This document shows positions 45,046 to 53,817 of a stretch of DNA of 64,000 bases, piece by piece. The number at the start of each line of letters is the position of its first letter. The first letter of the stretch is position 1. The translations under genes and the position numbers were made by a program. The DNA comes from Firmicutes bacterium HGW-Firmicutes-9 (lineage in GTDB: Bacteria > Bacillota > Clostridia > Christensenellales > CAG-138): the NCBI GenBank assembly GCA_002841395.1, contig PGZM01000009.1:1-64000 (forward strand), in the 5' to 3' direction. A model generated the notes under the pieces. It was not told the DNA's origin, did not search any database, and saw nothing but the letters and a program-made list of their open reading frames with translations.

Positions 45046-45096
45046 AGATCGTTTGATCGGAAGATAGACTGCAACGAGTTTCTGGAGGTAAAAAGA

Positions 45097-46650
45097 GTGT
45101 TTCATAATTTTACGCGCTCGCTGGCGGATCTCGCCGGAGAGGACTATGTCAATTATGTGTGTGCGGCAAACGCCGCGTTGACGGGACAGAGCGAGGCAGC
45201 TTTGCGCCTGCTTGCGCATGAGCAGGTGTCCTTCTGTCCGGCGGAGCACTTCGCGCGACAGGAAGCATTGCTTTCCCGCACGGGCGAACAGATTGCGCCT
45301 GCGATGGACAGCGCGGAGAGCGGCGCGCCGAGCGATTCTTATCGCGCGGCGCAGCACAATGCGCAGTCTCCGCTGGCAGGGTTCGGCGGGTTCCGCGTCG
45401 GTGAAGACGGGCGGCTGTATTTCGCGGCAAAGAGCGAGCATTACCATATTCCGCTCGGGCACGCGTTTCCCGGCTATCGTCTGATCGACATCGCAAAGCG
45501 GCTCGGCATCCCAAACGCCACGCACAACAATACGCGCGGTTATTTGACGCGCAAAAACGAGCGGCGGCTCATCGCCACGGCGAACGGCGTTGTGGAGGAC
45601 AGCGCGCAGATGAACGATATTCTCGCCTCCCGCGAACCGGGCGTGCTCAATCGCGTGATCAATCTCGAGACGGGATCGCTCGCGGTCGAGGCTGCGATCA
45701 AGATGATGCTTGCGCGGTTTTATCCAATCGACGGTGCGAAAGCCGTTTGCGAAGGGCGAATCCCCGTGTTCCTCGTCATGGCGGACAACGCGGGCGGCAT
45801 CACGGCGGGGTATCACGGAACGACCGTGATCGCGCAGACGCTCCGCGGGCTCTGGCCTGCGTTTGGCAAAAAGGCGGAGGAGTGCGGACTGTATCGCGTG
45901 GTTGGCGTGCCGATCAACGACCCGAAAGGGTTTGAGGAAGCAATCCGCCGCTGGAACCAGCCGCCGTATCAAACCGCGGGATTTTTGCACGAGATCATCA
46001 TGATGAACTACGGCGGCATCCGGCTCGACGAAGCGTTTTTACAGACGGCATACCGTCTTTGCCGCGAGAGCGGTACGCCCGTGCTCTGCGACGAGATTCA
46101 GTCCTGCGCCTGGTATGACAGCCTGTTTCTCTTCCGTAAATACGGCATTCAGCCGGATTTTGTCTCGGTCGGAAAGGGCTTTCCCGGTGGAAACTATGCC
46201 TCCAGCCGTATGATCTTCTCCGGCGCGTTCGACCTTCTGAGCCAGTTTGGCGCGCTGGTTACCAACGGGCAGGAGGAGCTCGCAAGCCTTTCCTACCTCA
46301 TCACGATGGAGTTTCTCGCGGAGAACGGCGCGGAAGTTGCGCGCGTGGGCAAACTCTACCATGAGGCGATGGTTACGATTGCTGAAAAGCACGCAAAGCT
46401 GATTAGCTCCGCTGAGGGCGACGCGCACATGAGCACGCTGAACTTTGTCAACGTGCCGGACGCGGTTGAATTCTGCAAACGGATGCAGTTTACCTATGGG
46501 GTGGACATCAGTGCGCAGACGTATAAGCCAAACTGCCCGCCCGTCGCACTGACGAAACTGCCGATTATCATCACGGAACAGATGGCGCTGGGGCTTGTTG
46601 AGAAGATGGACCGCTGCCTGACCGGTATGGAGGAAGAACAGAATGCCTGA
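45097..46650 (+). CDS. Class III PLP-dependent aminotransferase
   Basis: A 517-residue PLP enzyme of the ornithine/GABA aminotransferase fold. The PLP Asp is in LCDEIQSCAWYD and the Schiff-base Lys in SVGKGFPGGNY. The first 100 residues form an N-terminal extension beyond the usual class III size (about 430). Start is a GTG behind CTGGAGGTAAA. A catabolic aminotransferase among a sugar kinase, an isomerase and oxidoreductases is unusual and points to an aminated sugar or sugar acid; this is inference. It overlaps the next gene by eight bases. Confidence 0.85.
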   Translation: MFHNFTRSLADLAGEDYVNYVCAANAALTGQSEAALRLLAHEQVSFCPAEHFARQEALLSRTGEQIAPAMDSAESGAPSDSYRAAQHNAQSPLAGFGGFRVGEDGRLYFAAKSEHYHIPLGHAFPGYRLIDIAKRLGIPNATHNNTRGYLTRKNERRLIATANGVVEDSAQMNDILASREPGVLNRVINLETGSLAVEAAIKMMLARFYPIDGAKAVCEGRIPVFLVMADNAGGITAGYHGTTVIAQTLRGLWPAFGKKAEECGLYRVVGVPINDPKGFEEAIRRWNQPPYQTAGFLHEIIMMNYGGIRLDEAFLQTAYRLCRESGTPVLCDEIQSCAWYDSLFLFRKYGIQPDFVSVGKGFPGGNYASSRMIFSGAFDLLSQFGALVTNGQEELASLSYLITMEFLAENGAEVARVGKLYHEAMVTIAEKHAKLISSAEGDAHMSTLNFVNVPDAVEFCKRMQFTYGVDISAQTYKPNCPPVALTKLPIIITEQMALGLVEKMDRCLTGMEEEQNA

Positions 46651-47788
46651 ACAAACCGTTTCCTTTGGTGTCATCGGCTGCGGCTTGATGGGGCGCGAGT
46701 TTGCGAGCGCATCGCTGCGCTGGCTGCACCTGCTGGGCGATTTGCCGCGCCCGGTGATCCTCGCCGCGTGCGACACGAACGAGGAAAACCTAGACTGGTT
46801 CCGGCGCGATCCGGACACGAAGTATTTCTACAGTGACTATCACGAGATGCTGCAAAACCCCGAAATCGAGGCGGTCTACGCTGCGGTGCCGCATCATCTG
46901 CACGCAAAAGTGTATGGCGACGTGATTCGCGCTGGCAAGCACCTGATCGGCGAAAAACCGTTTGGGCTCGATCGGAAAGCGTTCGGCGAGATACAGCGCG
47001 CGATGGACAATCGACCCGATGTGCTCGTGCGCTGTTCGAGCGAGTTTCCGTTTTATCCCGCCGTGCAAAAGATGGTAGAATGGTACAAGAGCGGCGCATT
47101 CGGCCAGATTATCGAGGCGAAGTTTGCCATCAAGCATTCGTCCGACATGGATTTGACCAAGCCCATCAACTGGAAGCGCACGCTCTCCGCCAACGGCGAG
47201 TATGGCTGCATGGGAGACCTCGGCATCCACACGCAGCACCTGCCGTTCCGGCTTGGTATCCAGCCTCTGCGCGTCTCGGCGCAGCTCGCGAACATCGCAA
47301 AACAGCGCCCGAATAAGGAAGGCTGCCTCGTTCCCTGCGAAACTTGGGACAACGCGATTTTGCTCTGCGATGGTGTTAACGCGGCGGGAGATGAATTCCC
47401 CCTGACGTTTGAGATGAAGCGCATGGCGCCCGGCTGCACCAACACGGTGGAATATGAAATCTACGGCATGAATCTCTCGGCAAAGTTTAGCTCCGACGAC
47501 CCGAACGCGATTCATTTCACGAGAAATGATGGGCGTGAGCAGGCGTGGAGTAGGCTCGTCGTCGGCAGCAAACCCGCGTTTGCAACCATTACGGGCAGCA
47601 TTTTTGAGTTTGGCTTCTCTGATTCGTTACTGCAGATGTTCGCAGCGTTTGTTGCAGAACTGCGCGGGCTGGCTTGCCCGTTTGCGTGCTTCAAGCCGGA
47701 GGAGGCGCAGCTCAGTCATCGCGTGCTGACCGCAGCGCTGCTTTCCCAGAAGGAAAAGCGCAGCGTGGCCATTTCAGAGATTGATTGA
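46643..47788 (+). CDS. Second Gfo/Idh/MocA family oxidoreductase
   Basis: A 381-residue oxidoreductase, distinct from the one at 40906. Rossmann motif FGVIGCGLMGREF, AVPHHLHAKVYGDVIRAGK, and the catalytic EKPFGLDRKAF. The second half has YGCMGDLGIHTQHLPFRLG with the metal/substrate His residues seen in many family members. Start lies within the end of the aminotransferase gene behind GGAGGAAG, so the two are translationally coupled and probably act in sequence. Confidence 0.9.
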   Translation: MPEQTVSFGVIGCGLMGREFASASLRWLHLLGDLPRPVILAACDTNEENLDWFRRDPDTKYFYSDYHEMLQNPEIEAVYAAVPHHLHAKVYGDVIRAGKHLIGEKPFGLDRKAFGEIQRAMDNRPDVLVRCSSEFPFYPAVQKMVEWYKSGAFGQIIEAKFAIKHSSDMDLTKPINWKRTLSANGEYGCMGDLGIHTQHLPFRLGIQPLRVSAQLANIAKQRPNKEGCLVPCETWDNAILLCDGVNAAGDEFPLTFEMKRMAPGCTNTVEYEIYGMNLSAKFSSDDPNAIHFTRNDGREQAWSRLVVGSKPAFATITGSIFEFGFSDSLLQMFAAFVAELRGLACPFACFKPEEAQLSHRVLTAALLSQKEKRSVAISEID

Positions 47789-47818
47789 TTGTGATTTTCT
47801 AGATAAGGAGTGACGCAG

Positions 47819-49612
47819 ATGGAACAAGTTTTCGGCCACGGATTGACCGCGCAGCAAGCCGAGCGCCGCATCCTATATACCCCGGAGGTGCGCCCCGGCT
47901 TTGTCGCATGGACGACGTGCTTTACCTATGGTGACGGGCGAATCGGGCTTTCGTTTAAAGAGACGGTTCGCGAGAAAGACCCGTTTTACCAGCCGCCGCT
48001 CCTGGAGATGGGCGAGGCGGTGGGTGCTCCCGTTTCCTATTGCTCGGTTGAATGCGGGAGCGAACTGGAACGCTCCTATCGCGTCTATATGGTCTCCTCG
48101 GACAATGGAAAAAAGTTTACGAAGACAGGCCGCTGCCCGCTGGAGGAAGGCTCGTTTTGCAATATGGGCTTTCCGGACGGGCGCATTCTTGGCTACGATG
48201 TACCGCGCATCAACGACGCAAGAACCGGCTGGTTTGACGGCATCAAAGTGCGCGAGAGTCTTGACGGCGGCTCTACATGGCGCGAAATCGGCACGCTGCT
48301 CGCGGGCTGCGCGCCATATCTCTGGCGCGCGCGCAGACTCAAAGACGGTACGCTGCTGCTATTGACCTGTCTCTATGGCACGCCCTGGGGATTGGGTCAG
48401 GAGCGCACCACGCGAAACACCATGCTGCCGGGCGAGACCTACATCAACAAGATTCAAACCTGTTTTCTGGCGAGCCGGGACGGGATAAACTTCACAGGCC
48501 CGCATTATGTGCTGCCGGGCATCGGCGCGCATGAATACGATGTTTGCGAATGCCCCGACGGAAGACTCCTGTTCATCGCGGGAGACGTGCAGGCGACGCC
48601 CGTCGGTAGACAGTTTGTCGAGCGCAGGGGGGATAGCTATCTCAACGGCACGTTCTTCGGCATCCGCCGCGGCGCGCCGCAGGACCCGAAGCGCGATCCT
48701 ATGGGTGGCTTTGTGCCGGAGAGCCTCGTGATGCGCGAGGACGGCCTGATCGTCGGCAGCCGCCGGAACAAGCCGTATTCGTGCAGCAACGACTTCGGCG
48801 AAAACTGGTATGAGGTGGACAAGCTTCCGACCAGCCTGTATCAGCCGCTTTTGATCGCGGCGGAGGATGGAACCATCCTCAACTTCGGGCACAAAGGCGG
48901 CGACATGGCGCTTGGTCAGGAGGACATGGTCATTGGCGTGGATCGTTTCCGCGTTGAAAACCGCATGCCGGAGAGCTGCGCGCTGACGCTCGTGCGTGAG
49001 ATGGATGCGGAGAATACGCACTATATCAACGCGTTTTCTGCGCGCCTGATGGCGGGCGGGAAGCCTGTTGCAGGTCAAAAAGTGCTCTTCCGCGCGCATC
49101 CCGTCTGGAATGCGGATGGCAGCTTCAGCACCATTCCGCAGAGCGAGGCAAGCTTACAGGTGGAATCGGAGACGGATGATAACGGCGTTGCGCGCATGGC
49201 GTTCCCGATGTTTGACGGCAGACCCGACATCCACTTCTACTACAATATCGACGTGGTGTTCCGACCCTCAGAAGGCAGCGGCTTTGCGCCGTGCGATGGT
49301 CCCATGATGTGTGTCAGCGGCATGACGCCGCATCGTAAGAATCGCTGGCCGTATGATGCGTATCTTGCGGAGGGAAAGGTGTTTCTCTCGCCGCAGCTGC
49401 AGCGGGATATTCCCGACGCGATGACTCAGATTAACGCCCTCGGCAGCCGCAGACCTGTGCAAGAGGGAGAACTTTCGGATGAGTTGCTGCAACGCCTGCT
49501 CAATGCAAACCTGCTGACAAAAGCGCTAGAGGGATACGTTTGGTACGCCTGCGTCCACCCGAAAGACCCGTTTGAAGCGCTCGATATGGGCAGCGGAGAC
49601 TGGTATATCTAA
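47819..49612 (+). CDS. Second BNR propeller protein, sialidase-like
   Basis: A 597-residue protein. Asp-box-like pieces are visible: SSDNGKKFTK, SLDGGSTWRE, SRDGINFTG and SNDFGENWYE, which fits a propeller of the exo-alpha-sialidase superfamily. A C-terminal beta-rich domain of about 200 residues follows (from about 395). No signal peptide is seen. The RIP motif of GH33 is absent. The ATG at 47819 has AAGGAG 8 bases before it and is preferred over GTG 47810. Ends at a bidirectional terminator. Confidence 0.65.
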   Translation: MEQVFGHGLTAQQAERRILYTPEVRPGFVAWTTCFTYGDGRIGLSFKETVREKDPFYQPPLLEMGEAVGAPVSYCSVECGSELERSYRVYMVSSDNGKKFTKTGRCPLEEGSFCNMGFPDGRILGYDVPRINDARTGWFDGIKVRESLDGGSTWREIGTLLAGCAPYLWRARRLKDGTLLLLTCLYGTPWGLGQERTTRNTMLPGETYINKIQTCFLASRDGINFTGPHYVLPGIGAHEYDVCECPDGRLLFIAGDVQATPVGRQFVERRGDSYLNGTFFGIRRGAPQDPKRDPMGGFVPESLVMREDGLIVGSRRNKPYSCSNDFGENWYEVDKLPTSLYQPLLIAAEDGTILNFGHKGGDMALGQEDMVIGVDRFRVENRMPESCALTLVREMDAENTHYINAFSARLMAGGKPVAGQKVLFRAHPVWNADGSFSTIPQSEASLQVESETDDNGVARMAFPMFDGRPDIHFYYNIDVVFRPSEGSGFAPCDGPMMCVSGMTPHRKNRWPYDAYLAEGKVFLSPQLQRDIPDAMTQINALGSRRPVQEGELSDELLQRLLNANLLTKALEGYVWYACVHPKDPFEALDMGSGDWYI

Positions 49613-49638
49613 ATAAAAGCAGTAGCGCGATTCAGCGC

Positions 49639-49670
49639 AACAAAAAAGGCCGTGAGGCCTTTTTTTGTTT
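49639..49670. terminator. Bidirectional terminator
   Basis: A symmetric hairpin with A-run, GGCC stem, GTGA loop and T-run separates the convergent propeller gene and aldolase gene. Confidence 0.88.
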
Positions 49671-49683
49671 GCTTGTCTACGAT

Positions 49684-50451
49684 TTACTTTCCCGCATCCC
49701 GCAGCGCCGGTAGACCGGAAGCCGCGCCGAGGGACATCAACCCGATATCGCTGTTCCACATGTTCAGCTGCATCCCGCGCGAGATCCACGGAATCAAGGG
49801 AGCTGCAGCGCCGAAGTGCGCGCCGGAGAATTTCCCGTGCGATTTGGCGGAGGCGACCACGCGCGAGATTGCGTCCACAATCTCCGGATCGTCGAAATGA
49901 TCCAGCTTTCCGTAGTCCTGCGTCATGTCGTTTGGCCCGATCAGCGCGGCGTCGATGCCGTCAACTGCCATGATCTCGTCGATGTTAGCTACGCCAGCGC
50001 GGCTCTCGATCTGGCAAAGCAGGATATTCTCCTCGTTTGCACGCGCCATGTATGCGCAGCCTTCCACCTTCGCAAAGTCCGTGTGCGGACGGGATAGCGA
50101 CACGCCACGGTGTCCTATCGGCGCATACTTGGTGCAGTCTACGAGCATCTGCGCCTGCTCCGCGCTTTCGGTGTTGGGCAACAGCAGACCGTTTGCTCCC
50201 ATCTCGGTGAACTTCAGCGCGTGTTCGCGCCGCATCTCGGGGATGCGCACCATGACGGGCATGTCGATTGCGCGGGCGACCGCGATCATGTCCGCAACCT
50301 CGCGCGTGGTAAACGCGCCGTGCTCGCAGTCGATGATGAAGAATTCAAATCCGTACTGTTTGATGAGCTTTGCCATATCGGCGGCGGCAAATGTGGTCAC
50401 CATGGTGCCCAGCAGATGTTCTCCGGCACGCAGCCGTTGTTTAAGATTCAT
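49684..50451 (-). CDS. HpcH/HpaI family 2-keto-3-deoxy-acid aldolase
   Basis: A metal-dependent class II aldolase of 255 residues, releasing pyruvate from a 2-keto-3-deoxy sugar acid. Motifs: IDCEHGAFTTREV (catalytic His), VRIPEM, LLPNTESAEQA, APIGHRGVS, QIES (metal Glu), and the metal Asp region IGPNDMTQDYG. It pairs with the PfkB kinase 19 bases upstream, an arrangement typical of 2-keto-3-deoxy-gluconate-type pathways. Ribosome site CGGAGGAAAC. Substrate stereochemistry unknown. Confidence 0.88.
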   Translation of the reverse strand: MNLKQRLRAGEHLLGTMVTTFAAADMAKLIKQYGFEFFIIDCEHGAFTTREVADMIAVARAIDMPVMVRIPEMRREHALKFTEMGANGLLLPNTESAEQAQMLVDCTKYAPIGHRGVSLSRPHTDFAKVEGCAYMARANEENILLCQIESRAGVANIDEIMAVDGIDAALIGPNDMTQDYGKLDHFDDPEIVDAISRVVASAKSHGKFSGAHFGAAAPLIPWISRGMQLNMWNSDIGLMSLGAASGLPALRDAGK

Positions 50452-50470
50452 TTATGTTTCCTCCGTTTGA

Positions 50471-51484
50471 TTACTCCAGTTCGCTGAGCGGGACGATGCG
50501 TACATCGCAGGGCTTCTGCGCCATCAGCGCGTCCACTTCCTGAAGGGTGGGGATCGCCTGCCCGATCGCGCCGCGGCGGGTGACGACGAGCGTCCCGGCA
50601 CAATTGCAGAATAGCGCGGTTTCCGAAAGACACATCTCGCGTTGGAGCGCAACGACCAGCGCCGCGGCAAATGTATCTCCCGCGCCGGTCGGGTCGATGA
50701 CGGGCACATCGATGCCGCTGCAGAGTGCGACCTCGCCGTTTCGGCTCACCACCGCGCCGTCTTTGTCCTGCGTGAGCGCAACGACGCCCGGACCCATCTC
50801 GTGCAGCGCGCGCAGCACGTCGCCCGTGCTCTGCTTGCCGGTGATCATCTGCCCTTCGACAAGCGTCGGCGCGATGATGTCGGACATGCGAATCACGGAG
50901 ATCATACGCTCCATTGATGCGCCGGCGCGAAGCTCCGCGCGGATGTTGGGATCAAAGCTCAACAGCGCGCCTTTCTCTTTTGCCGCGCGTGCAGCAAACA
51001 GGCTCGCTTCGCGCAGTTCCGGGGACAAATCCAACAGCATACCCGGGAAATGCAGCGCAAACGCGCCATCGAGTGCATCCGCATCCAGCTCGTCTGCGCG
51101 ATACAGGCTGCCGACCGAGCGGTTGCGGTAATATTCATAATTGCGTTTGCCATCCGGCAGGTATTCGATGAAAGCGAGGCCAATCTGGCCCTCGTTGGAA
51201 TGGACAACGTGATCCATGTTTACGCCGATCTCCCGCACGGTGGAATACACCATGCGGCTGAGTGCGTCAAGGCCGACCTTACCCAGAAAGCCGCTTTTCG
51301 CGCCGAGCGCCGCAACAGCGCACGCGAAAATTCCAGCGCTTCCGCTGGCAACCTTCAATACGGCGCCCGCTTGTTCAATACGGCCACCGTCTTCTACCGG
51401 GATCAGGTCAACTAAAAGCTCGCCGAGCGAGAAAATCGTTCCGCCATTGCGGGGCTGTGCTTGCGCGTTGCATGCGTTTGTCAT
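50471..51484 (-). CDS. PfkB-family sugar kinase (2-keto-3-deoxygluconate kinase-like)
   Basis: A ribokinase-type kinase of 337 residues. GELLVDLIP at the N-terminus, SGSAGIFACAVAALGAKSGF for substrate binding, and DPTGAGDTFAAALV with the catalytic Asp. Its operon partner is the HpaI aldolase, so a 2-keto-3-deoxy acid is a plausible substrate, though fructokinase-type activity cannot be excluded. The gene diverges from the LacI regulator and has its own -35/-10 with a TATTAGT site nearby. Confidence 0.85.
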   Translation of the reverse strand: MTNACNAQAQPRNGGTIFSLGELLVDLIPVEDGGRIEQAGAVLKVASGSAGIFACAVAALGAKSGFLGKVGLDALSRMVYSTVREIGVNMDHVVHSNEGQIGLAFIEYLPDGKRNYEYYRNRSVGSLYRADELDADALDGAFALHFPGMLLDLSPELREASLFAARAAKEKGALLSFDPNIRAELRAGASMERMISVIRMSDIIAPTLVEGQMITGKQSTGDVLRALHEMGPGVVALTQDKDGAVVSRNGEVALCSGIDVPVIDPTGAGDTFAAALVVALQREMCLSETALFCNCAGTLVVTRRGAIGQAIPTLQEVDALMAQKPCDVRIVPLSELE

Positions 51485-51582
51485 AATGCGTTCCCTTGGG
51501 CGCAGTGTTTGCGCCGGGTCTCGAATTTTCCTCTCGATATTGCAACGCGACTGAAACGACCTAACTAATACTCACATCTAAT

Positions 51583-51611
51583 AAAATAGCAAAACTGTGC
51601 TAAAAAGTCAA
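51583..51611 (-). promoter_or_regulatory. Predicted promoter of the kinase-aldolase operon
   Basis: Minus strand TTGACT (51611-51606), 17-bp spacer, TATTTT (51588-51583). Two TATTAG-type half sites follow on the minus strand at 51583-51577 and 51570-51564. Confidence 0.65.
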
Positions 51612-51712
51612 GATTTCGCAAGCACGATTGGTTGTATTTTACGAGATTCTTTATGCCAAGAAGTAAAACTAACCAAAAATCATGCGAAAATCCACGTTAT
51701 GGGAGAAATCGT

Positions 51713-51741
51713 TTGACAATAGCGCTGAAATTCGGTATCAT
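51713..51741 (+). promoter_or_regulatory. Predicted sigma-A promoter of lacI-yesL
   Basis: Consensus TTGACA (51713-51718), 17-bp spacer, TATCAT (51736-51741). Confidence 0.8.
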
Positions 51742-51743
51742 AT

Positions 51744-51760
51744 TATTAGGAATTATTAGT
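51744..51760. promoter_or_regulatory. Candidate LacI-family operator at its own promoter
   Basis: TATTAGG (51744-51750), AAT, TATTAGT (51754-51760) repeat with period 10, starting three bases after the -10. This fits autoregulation by the regulator encoded downstream. Confidence 0.62.
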
Positions 51761-51792
51761 GATCATTTCACGGTTTGAGGGGTAATAATCGC

Positions 51793-52899
51793 ATGAAAAA
51801 AGTCACGTCGCAGGATGTCGCCGCGCGCGCTGGCGTGTCCCAATCCGCCGTTTCTCTTATCCTGAATGAAAGCGACAAGGTGCTGTTTAACGAGGAAACC
51901 AAGCAGCGGGTGGTGCAGGCGGCGCAGGATTTGGGTTACGAGCTGCCAAAGCGCAAGAAGCGTACGCCCAGTTCGCGTACCGGCATTCTGCTTCTGTTTA
52001 CGCCGACGCTGAACAACCCGTTTTACGCGGAACTTGTGCAGACGGTAGAGAGCTATGCGGACGCTTGCGGCTATTGCGTGATCGTTTGCAACACCCTGCG
52101 CAAACCGGAGCTGGAACGCTATTATCTGGAGACATTCTTAAAGACGCGCATCGACGGCATGATCTTCACGTTTTTGCCGAGCTTTCCGGAGATCGTGGAA
52201 AACGTTGCCGATACGGTGCCGTCCGTGCTGATCGGTGAGAAGCGCGCGGAACAGCCGATTTGCTCGATCGAACTGAGCAACGAGCGCGCAGGAAAGATAC
52301 TTTCCGAGCATCTCTACGCTCTAGGACACCGGAAGTTTTTGTTTGTGTCCACGCCGTTTAACCAACTGACCCTCGCGCGGCAGCAGCGACTGGAAGGCAT
52401 TCGCGCTTTTTTGCGTGCGCAGGGATTGGAGGACGACAGCCTCGAACTTCTAGCTTCCGAAGCGCAGACGGAGACCGATGCGCTGCCGGATGCGATGCCG
52501 TATGAATACGCGGTCGGGCGCAAATTGATGGGGCAGGCGTTGGAGCAGGGCGTGCGCGCCACCGCCATCATCGGCGTCAACGACATGACCGCGATCGGAC
52601 TGATCGACGAAATCAAGGCGCACGGCTACAGCGTGCCGGGCGATTTCTCCGTCTGCGGGTTTGACAACATCTTCACCTCGGTGATCTCCACGCCTCAGCT
52701 GACCACCATCGACCATCATCTGCAGGTGCGCTGCAAAGCGGCTGTGGATCAGATCACCGCGCGCAGGCGCGAACTCAGCGAGGCAATGCTGCCGCCCGTG
52801 ATCAACAAGGTGGAATATTCTCCGCGACTCGTTGTGCGCGACTCAACCGGACCCGCGCGTGAAGGCGCGGCAGGCAGAAAGCGCGAGAAAAATGTTTAA
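51793..52899 (+). CDS. LacI-family transcriptional regulator
   Basis: A 368-residue repressor. N-terminal LacI HTH (VTSQDVAARAGVSQSAVSLI, hinge region to about residue 60), followed by a periplasmic-binding-protein-like sensor domain (TGILLLFTPTLNNPFYAEL, IIGVNDMTAIGLIDEIKAHG, FSVCGFDNIF). The last 20 residues are basic and not typical. ATG 51793 follows GAGGGG. It is the most likely regulator of the glycan region, since similar TATTAGT repeats occur at its own promoter and at the divergent promoters near 40.6-40.8 kb. Effector sugar unknown. Confidence 0.93.
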   Translation: MKKVTSQDVAARAGVSQSAVSLILNESDKVLFNEETKQRVVQAAQDLGYELPKRKKRTPSSRTGILLLFTPTLNNPFYAELVQTVESYADACGYCVIVCNTLRKPELERYYLETFLKTRIDGMIFTFLPSFPEIVENVADTVPSVLIGEKRAEQPICSIELSNERAGKILSEHLYALGHRKFLFVSTPFNQLTLARQQRLEGIRAFLRAQGLEDDSLELLASEAQTETDALPDAMPYEYAVGRKLMGQALEQGVRATAIIGVNDMTAIGLIDEIKAHGYSVPGDFSVCGFDNIFTSVISTPQLTTIDHHLQVRCKAAVDQITARRRELSEAMLPPVINKVEYSPRLVVRDSTGPAREGAAGRKREKNV

Positions 52900-53767
52900 G
52901 GGGCTGTTCTTTCCAAAACCGCCGCTGGAAGACCTCCCGCCGCAGGAGCGACCAAAAACCAGACGAGCGTTATTCCGCCAGACGTTCGGGAATTATTGGA
53001 GCTGGTTTTTCGCGGTCAATCTGGTTTGCTATGTATTCTATCTGCCCGCTAGCGTCTGGACGGAGCTTTCGCTGGAATCGCTCCTGACGCTGGAGACTGC
53101 CGCGTTTCAAACCGCGCCGTTTATGGGAGCGTATCTGGCGGGGCTTGCGGCGTGCCTGTTTATCACCGGCCCGATGCTCGCCGGAATCTCGCTTTTGATG
53201 CGCAACTGGTCCCGCGGGGAACCCTGTATGCGCTGGCAAACGCTGTTTGGCGGCATGAAGCGAAACTTTGCGCAGGCGCTCGGGTTCTCGCTGATCGAAG
53301 GTCTTATGCCGCTTGCGGCCTACAGCGCGTTGCGGTACTACGGCAATCTCGGCGATAGCGCTGGCGTCGGGTACTATGTTCTGTTTGGGTTTATCGCGAT
53401 AGTCGTGATATTCGCGCTGTTGATGCGGCAACTGGTTTATACGATTCTGGTCACTTATCGGTTGAAGTTCGGTCAGATCATCAAGAACGCGTTTTTGCTC
53501 ACGTTTCTGGAGCTGCCGAGAAGCTTTTTAACACTGCTTATCAATCTTTCGCCTATCGCGGTCATTGCGTTGTTGTTGTGGCTGCTGCCCGCCTATCCGG
53601 GGCTGCTTGTCGTGCTAGCGCTGGCTTACTATGCGCTGTTCGGCATCGCGCTGGAGCGCTTTGTCTCCGCGTCGTTTGCAAACCGTGTGCTGGAGAAGCA
53701 CTTCAACGCGAAATTGCCCGGCGCAAAGGTGGATATCGGCATGGCGAGCGAGAGCGTGGTCGAATAA
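52892..53767 (+). CDS. YesL family membrane protein
   Basis: A 291-residue membrane protein of the YesL/DUF624 family. After MFKGLFFPKPPLEDLPPQ come about six hydrophobic segments (for example NYWSWFFAVNLVCYVFYLP). YesL proteins are usually found next to Lpl-type sugar ABC transporters and are thought to help their assembly or function; the mechanism is not known. It overlaps the lacI end by eight bases, so it is co-expressed with the regulator rather than with the transporter. Confidence 0.85.
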   Translation: MFKGLFFPKPPLEDLPPQERPKTRRALFRQTFGNYWSWFFAVNLVCYVFYLPASVWTELSLESLLTLETAAFQTAPFMGAYLAGLAACLFITGPMLAGISLLMRNWSRGEPCMRWQTLFGGMKRNFAQALGFSLIEGLMPLAAYSALRYYGNLGDSAGVGYYVLFGFIAIVVIFALLMRQLVYTILVTYRLKFGQIIKNAFLLTFLELPRSFLTLLINLSPIAVIALLLWLLPAYPGLLVVLALAYYALFGIALERFVSASFANRVLEKHFNAKLPGAKVDIGMASESVVE

Positions 53768-53777
53768 GAATGACGCA

Positions 53778-53812
53778 CAAAAAAACAACCCGACCGGGTT
53801 GTTTTTTTTATT
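53778..53812. terminator. Bidirectional terminator
   Basis: A hairpin with A-run, AACCCG/CGGGTT stem and T-run separates yesL from the convergent AraC gene. Confidence 0.88.
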
Positions 53813-53817
53813 GCGGA

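Larger units (their letters stand above)
51485..51792. other. Divergent control region of kinase-aldolase and lacI
   Basis: A 308-bp AT-rich region holding a minus promoter, a strong plus promoter and TATTAGT-type sites near both. No further gene seen. Confidence 0.75.
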
